Positions 26,370-35,652 of a stretch of DNA of 37,105 nt are shown here, one piece after another. Positions within the stretch are counted from its first letter, which is position 1, and each line of letters starts with the position of its first letter. The position numbers were made by a program, and so were the translations under genes. Location: the NCBI RefSeq assembly GCF_006483445.1, contig NZ_PPPT01000131.1, positions 1-37,105 on the forward strand. Direction: 5' to 3'. The DNA comes from Bradyrhizobium guangdongense (GTDB lineage: Bacteria > Pseudomonadota > Alphaproteobacteria > Rhizobiales > Xanthobacteraceae). The notes beneath the pieces are model-generated. The model searched no databases. It saw only the letters and a list, made by a program, of their open reading frames with translations, and was not told the DNA's origin.

Positions 26370-27086
26370 TTAAGTGTTCGGTACCGTCGTGGCGAAGGTC
26401 GTCATGTCGCCCTTCGGACGCTTGTCCGCGATGGCCTGACCTTCGATCATGTAGAACACGGTCTCGGCGATGTTGGTGGCATGGTCGCCGATCCGCTCGA
26501 TGTTCTTGGCGCAGAACATCAGATGGATGCAGAACGAGATGTTGCGCGGATCCTCCATCATGTAGGTGAGGAGCTCGCGGAACAGCGAGGTGCAGATCGC
26601 GTCGACCTCCTCATCGCCCTTCCACACCGCCATCGCCGCCGGCAGATCGTGCGCGGCATAGGCATCCAGCACCGACTTGACCTGCTGCTGCACGAGGTCG
26701 GTCATGTGCTCCAGGCCGCGAAACAGCTTGAGCGGATGGAAATCCGTCTCCAGCGCCGCGACGCGCTTGCCCATGTTCTTGGCGAGGTCGCCGATGCGCT
26801 CGAGATCGGTCGCAACGCGCATGGCGCCGACGATCTCGCGCAGATCCACCGCCATCGGCTGGCGGCGGGCGATGGTGAGCACGGAGCGCTCCTCGATCTT
26901 CTTCTGCAACGCGTCGATCTCGGCGTCGGACACCACCACGCGCTGGCCGAGCGCGACGTCGCGGCGGATCAGCGCGTCGACGGAATCGACGATCATGCGC
27001 TCGGCGAGGCCGCCCATTTCCGACACCAGCCGGGTGAGCTCCTGCAGGTCGGTATCGAAGGCCTTTGCGGTATGTTCAGAACCCAT
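26370..27086 (-). CDS. phoU: Phosphate signalling protein PhoU
   Basis: 238 residues, two similar three-helix bundles. Each half carries the metal-binding E-R-I-G-D motif (A-T-D-L-E-R-I-G-D-L-A-K-N near residues 91-103 and C-A-K-N-I-E-R-I-G-D-H-A-T-N near 197-210). PhoU links the Pst transporter to PhoR and keeps the regulon off when phosphate is plentiful. The preferred ATG at 27086 gives the normal length; the longer open frame upstream runs antisense-frame through pstB and is rejected. It sits 11 bases after pstB and 14 before phoB. Confidence 0.97.
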   Translation of the reverse strand: MGSEHTAKAFDTDLQELTRLVSEMGGLAERMIVDSVDALIRRDVALGQRVVVSDAEIDALQKKIEERSVLTIARRQPMAVDLREIVGAMRVATDLERIGDLAKNMGKRVAALETDFHPLKLFRGLEHMTDLVQQQVKSVLDAYAAHDLPAAMAVWKGDEEVDAICTSLFRELLTYMMEDPRNISFCIHLMFCAKNIERIGDHATNIAETVFYMIEGQAIADKRPKGDMTTFATTVPNT

Positions 27087-27097
27087 GTCGTCTCTCC

Positions 27098-27919
27098 TCA
27101 ACCGAAGCGGCCGGTGATGTAGTCCTGGGTACGCCGGTCGCTCGGCGACGTGAATATCTTGTTGGTGTCGTCGAACTCGATCAGCTCGCCGAGATACATG
27201 AAGGCGGTCTTGTCGGAGACGCGGGCCGCCTGCTGCATGTTGTGGGTGACGATCGCGATCGTGTAGTTCTCGGCCAGCTCCTGGATCAGCTCCTCGACCT
27301 TGGCGGTCGAGATCGGATCGAGCGCCGAGCAGGGCTCGTCGAACAGGATCACCTCGGGCCGCACCGCCACGGTGCGCGCGATGCAGAGGCGCTGCTGCTG
27401 GCCGCCGGACAGCGAGAGGCCGGAGGCGTTGAGCTTGTCCTTGACCTCGTTCCACAGCGCGCCGCCGCGCAGCGCCTTCTCGACACGGCCGTCCATCTCG
27501 GACTTCGATATCTTCTCGTAGAGGCGGATGCCGAAGGCGATGTTCTCGTAGATCGTCATCGGGAACGGCGTCGGCTTCTGGAACACCATGCCGACCCGCG
27601 CCCGCAACAGATTGAGGTCGAGCTTTGGATCGAGGATGTTGGTTTGGTCGAGCATCAACTGGCCGGTGGCGCGCTGGCCGGGATACAGATCGTACATCCG
27701 GTTGAAGATGCGCAGCAGGGTGGACTTGCCGCAGCCCGATGGACCGATGAACGCCGTCACCCGGTTGGTGCCGAGCGACAGGTTGATGTTCTTCAGCGCG
27801 TGGTGCTCGCCGTAATAGAAGTTGAGGTTGCGCGCGGTGACCTTGGCCGGCGCCTCGGGCAGCGGATGCGAACCGGGATGAACGGTCGGCGCACTCACGG
27901 AAACAGACATTTCACTCAT
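27098..27919 (-). CDS. pstB: Phosphate ABC transporter ATP-binding protein PstB
   Basis: 273 residues. Walker A is G-P-S-G-C-G-K-S-T, the signature L-S-G-G-Q-Q-Q-R-L, Walker B V-I-L-F-D-E-P, and the switch histidine is in [14 protein letters not shown] after Walker B is the typical PstB form. The Q-loop is V-F-Q-K-P. A 28-residue polar N-terminal extension precedes the ABC domain. The ATG overlaps the pstA stop (ATGA), so translation is coupled. It powers phosphate import through PstC and PstA. Confidence 0.97.
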   Translation of the reverse strand: MSEMSVSVSAPTVHPGSHPLPEAPAKVTARNLNFYYGEHHALKNINLSLGTNRVTAFIGPSGCGKSTLLRIFNRMYDLYPGQRATGQLMLDQTNILDPKLDLNLLRARVGMVFQKPTPFPMTIYENIAFGIRLYEKISKSEMDGRVEKALRGGALWNEVKDKLNASGLSLSGGQQQRLCIARTVAVRPEVILFDEPCSALDPISTAKVEELIQELAENYTIAIVTHNMQQAARVSDKTAFMYLGELIEFDDTNKIFTSPSDRRTQDYITGRFG

Positions 27920-28761
27920 TTTGCAGTCCTCTCGGCGCCGAGAATGCGCGCGCCAATGTTCAGGGCAAGCACGGTCAGTGTGATCAGGAGCGCCCCGCTC
28001 CAGGCCAGTTGCTTCCAGTAGGCGTAGGGGCTCTGCACGAAATTGTTGATGGTCACCGGCAGGTTCGCCATCGTCTTGTTCAGGCCCAGGCTGAAGAACT
28101 GGTTCGACAGCGCGGTGAACAGCAGCGGCGCGGTTTCGCCGGCGACGCGGGCGGTGGCGAGCAGCACGCCGGTAATGAGGCCGGAGCGGGCCGCGCGGTA
28201 GGCGATGCGCTTGATCACCAGCGAGCGCGGCAACCCGAGCGCGGATGCGGCTTCACGCAGCGGGTTCGGCACCAGCAGCAGCATGTCTTCGGTGGTGCGG
28301 ACCACGACCGGGATCACGATGACGGCGAGCGCGAGCGCGCCGGCGATCGCGGAGAAGCCCCGCATCGGCACCACGACCGCGCCATAGATGAACAGGCCGA
28401 TGATGATCGAGGGCGCCGAGAGCAGGATGTCGTTGATGAAGCGGATCACCGAGGTCAGCTTGTCGTTGCGGCCGTACTCGGCGAGATAGGTGCCGGCGAA
28501 CAGGCCGAGCGGCGCGCCGATGCCGACGCCGATCACGGTCATGATGATCGAACCGATGATCGCGTTGCGCAGGCCGCCTTCGGTCGAGCCCGGAGGCGGA
28601 GTGTCCGCAACGAAGACCTCGAGATTGAGGCCTGCAAGGCCGTTGTAGAACAGCGTGAACAGGATCAGCGCGAGCCAGGTGACGCCGAACGCGGCGGCGC
28701 CCACGCAAAGTACGCGGATCACGATGTCCTTGCGGCGGCGGCGGGAATAGATCGGGTTCAT
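27916..28761 (-). CDS. pstA: Phosphate ABC transporter permease PstA
   Basis: 281 residues with six predicted membrane helices; inner-membrane channel subunit of the high-affinity phosphate importer. The cytoplasmic coupling loop [11 protein letters not shown] (about 187-197) is the EAA motif that contacts PstB. The basic N-terminus (Y-S-R-R-R-R-K-D) precedes the first helix. One base separates it from the pstC stop codon, and its own stop overlaps the pstB start. The partner permease is pstC. Confidence 0.97.
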   Translation of the reverse strand: MNPIYSRRRRKDIVIRVLCVGAAAFGVTWLALILFTLFYNGLAGLNLEVFVADTPPPGSTEGGLRNAIIGSIIMTVIGVGIGAPLGLFAGTYLAEYGRNDKLTSVIRFINDILLSAPSIIIGLFIYGAVVVPMRGFSAIAGALALAVIVIPVVVRTTEDMLLLVPNPLREAASALGLPRSLVIKRIAYRAARSGLITGVLLATARVAGETAPLLFTALSNQFFSLGLNKTMANLPVTINNFVQSPYAYWKQLAWSGALLITLTVLALNIGARILGAERTAK

Positions 28762-28762
28762 G

Positions 28763-29761
28763 TTACTTCCCCGCCTTCTTTTCCAGACGCAGCAGCATCA
28801 GCCGCGCGGCCGCGAGCACGAAGAACGTCAGCACGAACAGCAGAAGGCCGAGCAGGATCAGGCCGGACTGGTGCAGGCCGTCGCTTTCGGCGAATTCGGA
28901 TGCGATCGCCGCCGAGATCGTGGTGCCCGGCGCGAAGATCGAGGACTGGATGCGGAACGAGTTGCCGATGATGAACGTCACCGCCATGGTCTCGCCGAGC
29001 GCACGGCCGAGCGCCAGCATGACGCCGCCGATGATGCCGACGCGGGTGTAGGGGATCACCACGCTGCGCACGACTTCCCAGGTGGTGCAGCCGACGCCGT
29101 AAGCGGCTTCCTTCAACACCGGCGGCACGGTCTTGAACACGTCGACCGAGATCGAGGTGATGAAGGGCAGCACCATGATCGCGAGGATGAGAGCGGCGTT
29201 GAACAGGCTGAGATAGGACGGCGGGCCGGCGAAGATCGCGCCAAGGACGGGAACGCCGTCAAAAATCTTGATCATAAAGGGCTGGAACGTGTTGGCCAGA
29301 AACGGCCCCAGCACGAAGAAGCCCCACATGCCGTAGATGATCGAGGGAATGCCGGCGAGCAGCTCGACCGCCATGCCGATCGGGCGGCGCGCCCATTGCG
29401 GGCAGAGCTCGGTGAGGAAGATCGCAATGCCGAGACCGACCGGAATGGCGATCAGCATCGCGATGAAGGAGGTGACGAGCGTGCCGTACATCGGGCCGAG
29501 CGCACCGAGAACCGGCGGATCCGCCGACGGTGCCCAGCGCTGCGTCCACAGGAACGACAGGCCGTATTCCTTCATCGCCGGGAAGGCGCCGACGATCAGC
29601 GACAGGATGATGCCGCCGAGGATCAGCAGCACCGAGATCGCGCTCAGCCGCGTGATCCAGTAGAATGTGACGTCGCCGAGCTTGAACGCGCTCAAGGCCT
29701 TGGCGCGATCATAAGGTCCGGCGTCATCTATCACGTCGCTCTGAACGGCCATTTCTGCCAC
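28763..29761 (-). CDS. pstC: Phosphate ABC transporter permease PstC
   Basis: 332 residues with six to seven membrane helices. The coupling loop [12 protein letters not shown] (about 223-234) is the EAA motif; [10 protein letters not shown] and the periplasmic W-T-Q-R-W-A-P region are typical of PstC. The start is taken as GTG at 29761 because GAGGGG lies about six bases upstream; the ATG at 29752 is 15 bases from it. It is separated from pstS by 192 bases that contain a strong hairpin, so it may be expressed less than pstS. Confidence 0.95.
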   Translation of the reverse strand: MAEMAVQSDVIDDAGPYDRAKALSAFKLGDVTFYWITRLSAISVLLILGGIILSLIVGAFPAMKEYGLSFLWTQRWAPSADPPVLGALGPMYGTLVTSFIAMLIAIPVGLGIAIFLTELCPQWARRPIGMAVELLAGIPSIIYGMWGFFVLGPFLANTFQPFMIKIFDGVPVLGAIFAGPPSYLSLFNAALILAIMVLPFITSISVDVFKTVPPVLKEAAYGVGCTTWEVVRSVVIPYTRVGIIGGVMLALGRALGETMAVTFIIGNSFRIQSSIFAPGTTISAAIASEFAESDGLHQSGLILLGLLLFVLTFFVLAAARLMLLRLEKKAGK

Positions 29762-29908
29762 GCCGATCCCCTCTGGTACTTTACATCATCTGCACGCCGC
29801 CGATGAAGGCGGTCTTGTCGACGATTTGGCCCGCGTCGTTCGGGAGCGCCCCCAGGCGCAGGCCGGAATCCGTAAGACGAGACGCCACGGATTCCGTATC
29901 TCGCGAAA

Positions 29909-29942
29909 ATGCTCGCGCCTCGGGACACCGGGGCGCGAGCAT
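29909..29942 (-). terminator. Hairpin between pstS and pstC
   Basis: Perfect 11-bp stem ATGCTCGCGCC / GGCGCGAGCAT with a 12-base loop, 12 bases beyond the pstS stop. On the minus strand TTT follows the stem, then CGCG, so this is a weak terminator or a stabiliser of the pstS transcript. Such structures let the binding protein be made in excess over the permease. Confidence 0.65.
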
Positions 29943-29953
29943 CAAAGGAGAGC

Positions 29954-30964
29954 TCAGCTCTTGATGTCGGCAGCCCAGGTCTTCTCGATCTGCTGGACGA
30001 CGCTGTCCGGCATCGGGATGTAGTCGAGCTCCTCGGCCATCTTGCCGCCGTTCTTGAACGCCCAACGGAAGAACTTGATGGCTTCCTGCGAGGCCGCCTT
30101 GTCGGTCGCATCCTTGTGCATGAGGATGAAGGTCGCGGCCGTGATCGGCCAGGACTTCTCGCCGGGCTGGTCGGTGAGGATCACGTAGTAGCCGGGAGCC
30201 TTGGACCAGTCGGCGTTGGACGCGGCAGCCTGGAAGGCTTCCACGGTCGGCTGCACCGGCTTGCCGGCCTTGTTGACCAGGCCGGTGTAGGTCAGCTTGT
30301 TCTGCTTGGCGTAGGCATACTCGACGTAACCGATCGAGTTCTTGGTCTGGCTGATATTGCCCGACACGCCTTCATTACCCTTGGCGCCGACGCCGACCGG
30401 CCATTCGACGGCCGTGCCCTCGCCGACCTTGCTCTTCCAGTCCGCGCTGGCCTTGGAGAGGTAGTTGGTGAAGTTGAAGGTGGTGCCCGAACCGTCCGAA
30501 CGACGCACGACGGTGATGGCGTCCGCCGGCAGCTTCACGTTGGGATTGAGCTTTGCGATGGCCGGATCATTCCACTTGGTGATCTTGCCGAGATAGATGT
30601 TGGCGAGGGTCTCGCCGTCGAACATCATCTCGCCCGGCTTCACGCCCTCGAGATTGACCACGGCAACAATGGCGCCCATGACCATCGGCCACTGCGCAAG
30701 ACCGTCCTTGTCGAGCTGCTCGACCTTGAGCGGCATGTCGGTTGCGCCGAAGGCAACCGTCTTGGCTTGGATCTGCTTGATGCCGCCGCCCGAACCGATC
30801 GACTGGTAGTTCAGACCGTTGCCGGTGTCCTTCTTGTAGGCGTCAGCCCATTTCGAATAGATCGGGAACGGGAAGGTCGCGCCCGCTCCGGTGATGTCGG
30901 CCGCGAAGGCCGACGTCGATGCAGCCATCAAGCCAGCAGCGACGATTGTTTTGATGAAGTTCAT
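29954..30964 (-). CDS. pstS: Periplasmic phosphate-binding protein PstS
   Basis: 336 residues with a clear signal peptide cleaved after A-F-A near residue 21. The mature start [18 protein letters not shown] matches PstS, where the first loop binds phosphate. S-G-G-G-I-K-Q-I (phosphate loop) and [12 protein letters not shown] (second loop) are intact. The ATG at 30964 has GGAG eight bases upstream; an in-frame codon further upstream is rejected because it would bury the signal peptide. It is preceded by a Pho box, so phosphate starvation should induce it. Confidence 0.97.
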   Translation of the reverse strand: MNFIKTIVAAGLMAASTSAFAADITGAGATFPFPIYSKWADAYKKDTGNGLNYQSIGSGGGIKQIQAKTVAFGATDMPLKVEQLDKDGLAQWPMVMGAIVAVVNLEGVKPGEMMFDGETLANIYLGKITKWNDPAIAKLNPNVKLPADAITVVRRSDGSGTTFNFTNYLSKASADWKSKVGEGTAVEWPVGVGAKGNEGVSGNISQTKNSIGYVEYAYAKQNKLTYTGLVNKAGKPVQPTVEAFQAAASNADWSKAPGYYVILTDQPGEKSWPITAATFILMHKDATDKAASQEAIKFFRWAFKNGGKMAEELDYIPMPDSVVQQIEKTWAADIKS

Positions 30965-31059
30965 GCTGGTCTCCAACAGGGAGCGAAGCGCCAATGCGCC
31001 CGATCGCGCTCCCGTGCCGCCCCTTTAGGAGCGGTCGATAGTGCTTTTACGAAGGTTTC

Positions 31060-31077
31060 GTGACGGCTGGATGACAG
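31060..31077 (-). promoter_or_regulatory. Pho box upstream of pstS
   Basis: Read on the minus strand: CTGTCATCCAGCCGTCAC, two 7-base direct half-sites (CTGTCAT and CCGTCAC) separated by four bases, as in the PhoB consensus. It lies 95 bases before the pstS ATG and just after the phoR stop. A TAAAAG ten bases downstream could be the -10. PhoB encoded in the same cluster is the expected activator. Confidence 0.88.
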
Positions 31078-31103
31078 GAGCAACCCATTGAAATCGCTTG
31101 ATT

Positions 31104-32402
31104 TTAGGCACTCACGGGAGTCCGGGCCTGGGGAAAACAGGCGGTGAAAGTGGCGCCCTGTTTGGGCACGCTTTCGATCAAAAGACGGCCGCGGTGACGG
31201 TTAAGAATATGTTTCACCAGCGATAATCCGAGGCCCGTCCCGCCCTGCGAGCGGCTGTCGCCGACATCAACCCGGTAGAAGCGTTCGGTGAGCCGCGGCA
31301 GGTGCTCCGGAGCGATCCCGGGGCCGAAATCGCGCACCATGACGCGGATTTCCGGCGAGCCGTCCGGCGCCGGATTGGTGCCGAGCGAGACCACGACCCG
31401 GCCGCCCGAGGCGCCGTATTTCAGCGCGTTCTCGATCAGGTTCTCGAACAGGCGGAGCAGCTCCTCGCGGTCGCCCGCGATCATCACCGCCTGCTCCGGC
31501 AGATGGGTCTCGACCTCGACCTGGCGCTCGCGCGCCAGCGGCTCGAGCCCGTCGGCGACCTGGCGGATGATCGGGATCAGGTCGACCAGCGTGTCGGGCC
31601 GCACATGCGCCGATAATTCGACCCGCGACAGCGACAACAGATCGTCGATCAGGCGCGCCATGCGGGTGGCCTGGTTGTGCATGATGCCGAGGAAGCGCTC
31701 GCGCGCCTTGGGATCGTCCTTGGCCTGCCCCTGCAGCGTGTCGATGAAGCCGGAGAGCGCCGCCAGCGGCGTGCGCAATTCGTGGCTGGCATTGGCGACG
31801 AAGTCGGCACGCATCTCCTCGACCCGGCGCAGCGGCGTCTGGTCGTGGAAGGTCATCAGCATGCACTTGTCGGCGCCGCCGAACGAGGTCGGCACCGTCA
31901 CCGGCGTGATGATCAGCTCCATCCAGCGATCGACCGGCACGTGATCGAGGTAGACGGCGCGGCGCTGCTCGGTGGTCGCGATCGCCTCGCGCAGCGCCGT
32001 GATGATCTCCGGCGAGCGCAGCGCGAATTGCGCGAGCTCGTTCTTGCGCAGCGCCGGCGCGAGCTGGGCCGCGGCGGCGTTGAGATGGATGACGCGGCCG
32101 GCGCGGTCGAGCAGCACCGTCGGATCCGGCATGCCGGAGACGACGGCGGCCACGGCTGCGCTCTCGACCGGGCTGCTACGGCGCACGTCGTCGCGAGAGG
32201 CCGCGTTGTCGTGCAGCCGCCACGGGATCAGCGCTGCGGCGGCGATGCAGAGGAAGACGACGATCGCCGGCGACACCGACAACTCCCCGAGCGAGACCAC
32301 GACCGAGAGCGCAAGCGCCGCCGCGATCAGGATGATCGCCGAGTGCCTGAGCCGGTCGGACCAGGGCTGGACCGAGGGAGAAGAGTGGGCGTCTAACGCC
32401 AT
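31104..32402 (-). CDS. phoR: Phosphate regulon sensor histidine kinase PhoR
   Basis: 432 residues: two N-terminal membrane helices (about 20-38 and 43-60), a PAS-like domain (85-185), a dimerisation/phosphoacceptor helix with N-A-S-H-E-L-R-T-P (H207), and an ATPase domain with N-x-x-x-N-A (E-N-A-L-K-Y), D-F-G-P-G-I and G-G-T-G-L-G-L-S-L. It has no large periplasmic sensor loop, typical for PhoR, which reads Pst activity through PhoU. It partners PhoB. The gene begins 33 bases after the upstream membrane-protein gene and may be co-transcribed with it. Confidence 0.96.
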   Translation of the reverse strand: MALDAHSSPSVQPWSDRLRHSAIILIAAALALSVVVSLGELSVSPAIVVFLCIAAAALIPWRLHDNAASRDDVRRSSPVESAAVAAVVSGMPDPTVLLDRAGRVIHLNAAAAQLAPALRKNELAQFALRSPEIITALREAIATTEQRRAVYLDHVPVDRWMELIITPVTVPTSFGGADKCMLMTFHDQTPLRRVEEMRADFVANASHELRTPLAALSGFIDTLQGQAKDDPKARERFLGIMHNQATRMARLIDDLLSLSRVELSAHVRPDTLVDLIPIIRQVADGLEPLARERQVEVETHLPEQAVMIAGDREELLRLFENLIENALKYGASGGRVVVSLGTNPAPDGSPEIRVMVRDFGPGIAPEHLPRLTERFYRVDVGDSRSQGGTGLGLSLVKHILNRHRGRLLIESVPKQGATFTACFPQARTPVSA

Positions 32403-32435
32403 CGGGGCAGGCTTCTCCTCAATTGGTTCGGCGGG

Positions 32436-33491
32436 TCAGGCGCTCTTGTCGCTGCGTTCCCGCGCATAGGCGGCCGTGGGCGGCGGGCCGGGGTCGAGCT
32501 TGAGCGCCGCCTGGCGCAGCCGTTTCGATCGGGCGCCGATGATAACCTCGCGAAACGTCAGCAAGATTACAGATATGACAAAGGGTGAAAGATAATAGAG
32601 GACGCGGAACAGCAGCATGCCGCCGAGCAGCTCCTCCCGGTCCATCTGCCAGAGCCCGACCAGCATGGCGGCATCGAAGACACCGAGCCCGCCGGGCGAA
32701 TGGCTGGCGAAGCCGAGCAGCGTCGCCGACACGAAGATCACGGCGACGACGACGAAGCCGAGATTGGGCTCGTCCGGCACCAGCACATACATCGCCAGCG
32801 CACAGAAGCCGAGATCGACGATGCCGATCGCGATCTGCAGCAGCGTCAGCGGGCCGCCCGGCAGCACCACGGTCCAGGGCCCGCGGCCGACGACGCGCGG
32901 CTGGGTCCAGACCCAGACCACATAGGCCACGAGGCCGGTGATGATCATCAGCGCCAGGGTCCGGTTCAGCCAGGGCGGGAGCTGGTCGATCGAGGCCGCC
33001 GCCTCCGGATGATATGCGATGCCGAGGCCGAGGACTGCGGCGTTGCCGAGCCAGAAGGTGAGGCCGGCGAGGAAGCAGATCTTCGCCACGTCGATCGCGT
33101 TCAGGCCCCAGGCCGAATAGATGCGGTAGCGCACCGCGCCGCCGGTAAAGACGCTGGCGCCGACATTGTGACCGATCGAATAGGAGGTGAAGGCCGCAAG
33201 CGCGTTGATGCGGTAGGGCACGTGGGCGTGGCCGATCGCGCGGGTCGCAAACAGATCGTAGAATGTCAGGGTGAAATAGCCGGCCATGACGAACAGGGCT
33301 GCAAGCGCGATCTGCCTCGGCTCGGTGCTCTTGATGGCCTCAACGACTTCGTTGAAGTCGATGCCGCGCAGCATGTGGAAAAGCACATAGCAAGCGATGC
33401 CGATGACCGTAACGCTGATCACCACTCCCAGCTTATGCAGGATTTGCTTCTGGCGCAGAAACGACATCGCTCTGCGTATGGCTTCCAGCAT
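32436..33491 (-). CDS. Lysylphosphatidylglycerol synthase-type membrane domain protein (UPF0104)
   Basis: 351 residues with about eight membrane helices. It matches the flippase-like N-terminal part of MprF; the S-Y-S-I-G-H-N-V-G-A-S-V-F-T-G-G-A-V-R-Y-R-I-Y stretch (about 109-131) and the S-H-S-P-G-G-L-G-V-F-D segment are diagnostic. The C-terminal synthetase domain that makes aminoacyl-phosphatidylglycerol is absent, and no such gene follows. It may act as a stand-alone lipid flippase, or the synthetase may be elsewhere. GAGG lies about six bases before the ATG at 33491. Only 33 bases separate it from phoR. The C-terminus is basic and cytoplasmic. Confidence 0.88.
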   Translation of the reverse strand: MLEAIRRAMSFLRQKQILHKLGVVISVTVIGIACYVLFHMLRGIDFNEVVEAIKSTEPRQIALAALFVMAGYFTLTFYDLFATRAIGHAHVPYRINALAAFTSYSIGHNVGASVFTGGAVRYRIYSAWGLNAIDVAKICFLAGLTFWLGNAAVLGLGIAYHPEAAASIDQLPPWLNRTLALMIITGLVAYVVWVWTQPRVVGRGPWTVVLPGGPLTLLQIAIGIVDLGFCALAMYVLVPDEPNLGFVVVAVIFVSATLLGFASHSPGGLGVFDAAMLVGLWQMDREELLGGMLLFRVLYYLSPFVISVILLTFREVIIGARSKRLRQAALKLDPGPPPTAAYARERSDKSA

Positions 33492-33782
33492 CTAGACCTC
33501 GAACAACGCTTCAGCGGCCAGCTTGGCCGGCGAACCGGCGGGCGACGACGAACCCCTGACGTCGGCTCCGGCTTCGCGCATGCCCCCCGCCCCTCCAGTA
33601 GCGCGTTTTGGGACGAAGTGGAATTCGCCTGTGCGATTAAAAACGCGTTCCTTCAAGGTATTAGGGGGATTGACTGTTAGCCTCATGCACAGTTTGGCTG
33701 CATTCCCTGCAACTCCCTGCCGAATCTTCGGCTGCATCCTGCGCATGGTGGGTGAAGATTTGATGATTTGACCCCGGTCGCG

Positions 33783-34088
33783 TCAGGATGCCCCAGGCGC
33801 GGGCTGGCTGCGGGACACCACGATATCGCGCAGCCAGGCGCCGATGGTGCAGCCGACGAGGTAGCAGGCGAACATGATCAGGCCGAGGTCGAGCCAGTAG
33901 CCGAAGCGGCCGGGGACCACGCGCCCCAGCGCCACCCCGACCAGGGCGGCAACCAGCACCGCCAGCCAGCGTGCGGTCGCCTTTGAGGTGCCGTTACCGC
34001 GCTGGACCACGGAAATCCATCCCATCGCGAGCCCAAGCAGCAGCGAACCGATCAGCCAGCCCCAATGGAACGACAACAGATAGGGCAT
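33783..34088 (-). CDS. Small membrane protein, three predicted helices
   Basis: 101 residues with hydrophobic segments at about 8-26, 41-56 and 65-85. The opening M-P-Y-L-L-S-F-H-W-G-W-L-I-G is followed by G-x-x-x-G motifs that suit helix packing. It lies four bases after the OmpA/BON gene on the same strand, so the two are almost certainly co-transcribed and probably work together. I do not recognise a named family. Downstream, the 291-base gap to the UPF0104 gene (33492-33782) holds no convincing gene; an 84-codon frame there is rejected. Confidence 0.8.
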   Translation of the reverse strand: MPYLLSFHWGWLIGSLLLGLAMGWISVVQRGNGTSKATARWLAVLVAALVGVALGRVVPGRFGYWLDLGLIMFACYLVGCTIGAWLRDIVVSRSQPAPGAS

Positions 34089-34092
34089 CGTC

Positions 34093-35487
34093 TCACCTCA
34101 CCAAAAATTCGATGCGGCGGTTTTGCGCCTTGCCTTCATCGGTATCGTTGCCGGCGACCGGCTGCGTGCTGCCGTAGCCGACAGCCGCGAAGCGATCGGC
34201 CGGCAGGCCCGCCTTCACCAGATAGTCGATCACCGCCTGCGCGCGCTTCTCGGACAAGGCCTGATTGAAGCCACCCTCGCCGTCGGCATCGGTGTGGCCG
34301 GCCACCTCGATCTTGGTGTTGGGACAGCGTAGCGCCGTCTCGATCAGATGGTCGAGCAGAGCAGCCGAATCCGGATCGATATTGGCGCGCTTGGGCTCGA
34401 AGCGGATTCGGCTCTTGCCCAAAATCTCGGTGAAGAGCTGCTGGCACACGGTGCCGTCGACCGGCCCCGCGGCGGGCTTCACCGTGATTTCCGGCTTGTA
34501 CTGCCAGGTCTTGGGAAAGTCCTTGCCGAGACCGGCGCGGATGTCGGCGGCCGCGCCTTCATAGAGCGCATCGCCCGACAGTTTGACCTCGCGATCGCTG
34601 ACCACGAGCGTTCCCGTCGACAGCCGCGACAGCGCGCCGAGCGCGGCGACCACCGAGCCGCCGAACGAGGCTGGCGCACCGATGCTGGCCTTGAGATTGT
34701 CGACCACTTTCTCATTGAAGAATTTTCGCGCCGCCGCGGTCGCGATGGCGGCATGCACTTCGTTGCTGGGCACATAGCCGGTCAGCGTCACCGTTGCGGC
34801 GACCGGATCCTTATAGGCCTGGAAGACATAGGGCGGCGCCTTGACCTCGTTCGAGGCGACCGAAAACCCTTCCGGCAGATTCTTCAGCGCGGCTGATATC
34901 GCTTCGCGGCCGCCGAGATCGCGCGCCATGCCCGACAGCGAGATCTTGGTGTCCGAGATCGTGATCTTGCCGTCCTTCAGCTTGCCGATCTGGTCGAGCA
35001 GCAGCATCGCGACATTTTCGAAGCGCAGCGGCGCGCCGCGCGCCAATCCCATCTGGTCGGCGACCTCGACCCCGGGCACCTCCTTGCGGGCCGCCTCCAT
35101 CAGCCGGCTCTTCATGGCCGGCAGCGGCGCGCTACCTGACAACGTCACCCGGACCACGTCCCGCTCGGCGTTCCAGACAAACGGTTTGGCTTCCTGGACC
35201 AGGCGGGTCTGGTCGTCGACCAGGCGCACGCCCGGCACGTTTTCCACCGCCATGACGGCGTCCCGGCGGCCCTCCTCGGAAAAAGCCTGCGCCGCCAGGC
35301 TGACATCGCGGCCATCGACCACGATCCTGGTCTTGTCGAGAACGGTGTCCTTCAGCGCGGCGGCGCTGCGCGCAGCGAGGTCGGCTTCGACAGGCAAAGT
35401 GTTGTTCCAGGCCGCAAATCCCCACATGACGGCCAGCGGGATGAGCCCCGGCCACCATTTGCTGGCCCACCTGAAAAGCTTGTGCAT
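34093..35487 (-). CDS. BON-repeat and OmpA peptidoglycan-binding envelope protein
   Basis: 464 residues. One N-terminal membrane helix (about 11-29) anchors it, with no obvious cleavage site. Residues 40-345 hold several BON-like repeats, recognised by alternating T/I-V-x-L-S/T-G strands followed by a helix (near 110, 190, 235, 305). The last 110 residues are an OmpA domain: V-A-G-H-T-D, L-S-E-K-R-A and N-R-R-I-E-F supply the Asp and Arg that bind diaminopimelate. The plan resembles M. tuberculosis Rv0899 (ArfA/OmpATb), a family reported to be common in nitrogen-fixing bacteria. It is followed by a small membrane protein, again like the arf operon. Function in rhizobia is unknown; a role in envelope stress is possible. 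Confidence 0.9.
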   Translation of the reverse strand: MHKLFRWASKWWPGLIPLAVMWGFAAWNNTLPVEADLAARSAAALKDTVLDKTRIVVDGRDVSLAAQAFSEEGRRDAVMAVENVPGVRLVDDQTRLVQEAKPFVWNAERDVVRVTLSGSAPLPAMKSRLMEAARKEVPGVEVADQMGLARGAPLRFENVAMLLLDQIGKLKDGKITISDTKISLSGMARDLGGREAISAALKNLPEGFSVASNEVKAPPYVFQAYKDPVAATVTLTGYVPSNEVHAAIATAAARKFFNEKVVDNLKASIGAPASFGGSVVAALGALSRLSTGTLVVSDREVKLSGDALYEGAAADIRAGLGKDFPKTWQYKPEITVKPAAGPVDGTVCQQLFTEILGKSRIRFEPKRANIDPDSAALLDHLIETALRCPNTKIEVAGHTDADGEGGFNQALSEKRAQAVIDYLVKAGLPADRFAAVGYGSTQPVAGNDTDEGKAQNRRIEFLVR

Positions 35488-35652
35488 TCGACGACCTGAA
35501 ACTCTGGAACCGGAGACAAAACAAACCCTTGGCGGGCTGTCAAACCGGAAATGCCGACCCTGTGAAGGCCCAATGTGGGCATTAGGAATAACTTTTTCTT
35601 CAAGGGTCGTTCCGTAAGTTAGGGGCGGAATGCCAGGGGTCGGCCAGCCTTA

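Noticed and set aside
26370..27455. 361-codon version of phoU reaching into pstB
   Set aside because: The extra residues are a frame-shifted reading of pstB; PhoU homology starts at the ATG at 27086.
33492..33746. 84-codon open frame on the minus strand ending just before the UPF0104 start
   Set aside because: Composition is unlike a folded protein, there is no ribosome-binding site, and the frame ends in the leader of the next gene. More likely untranslated upstream region.
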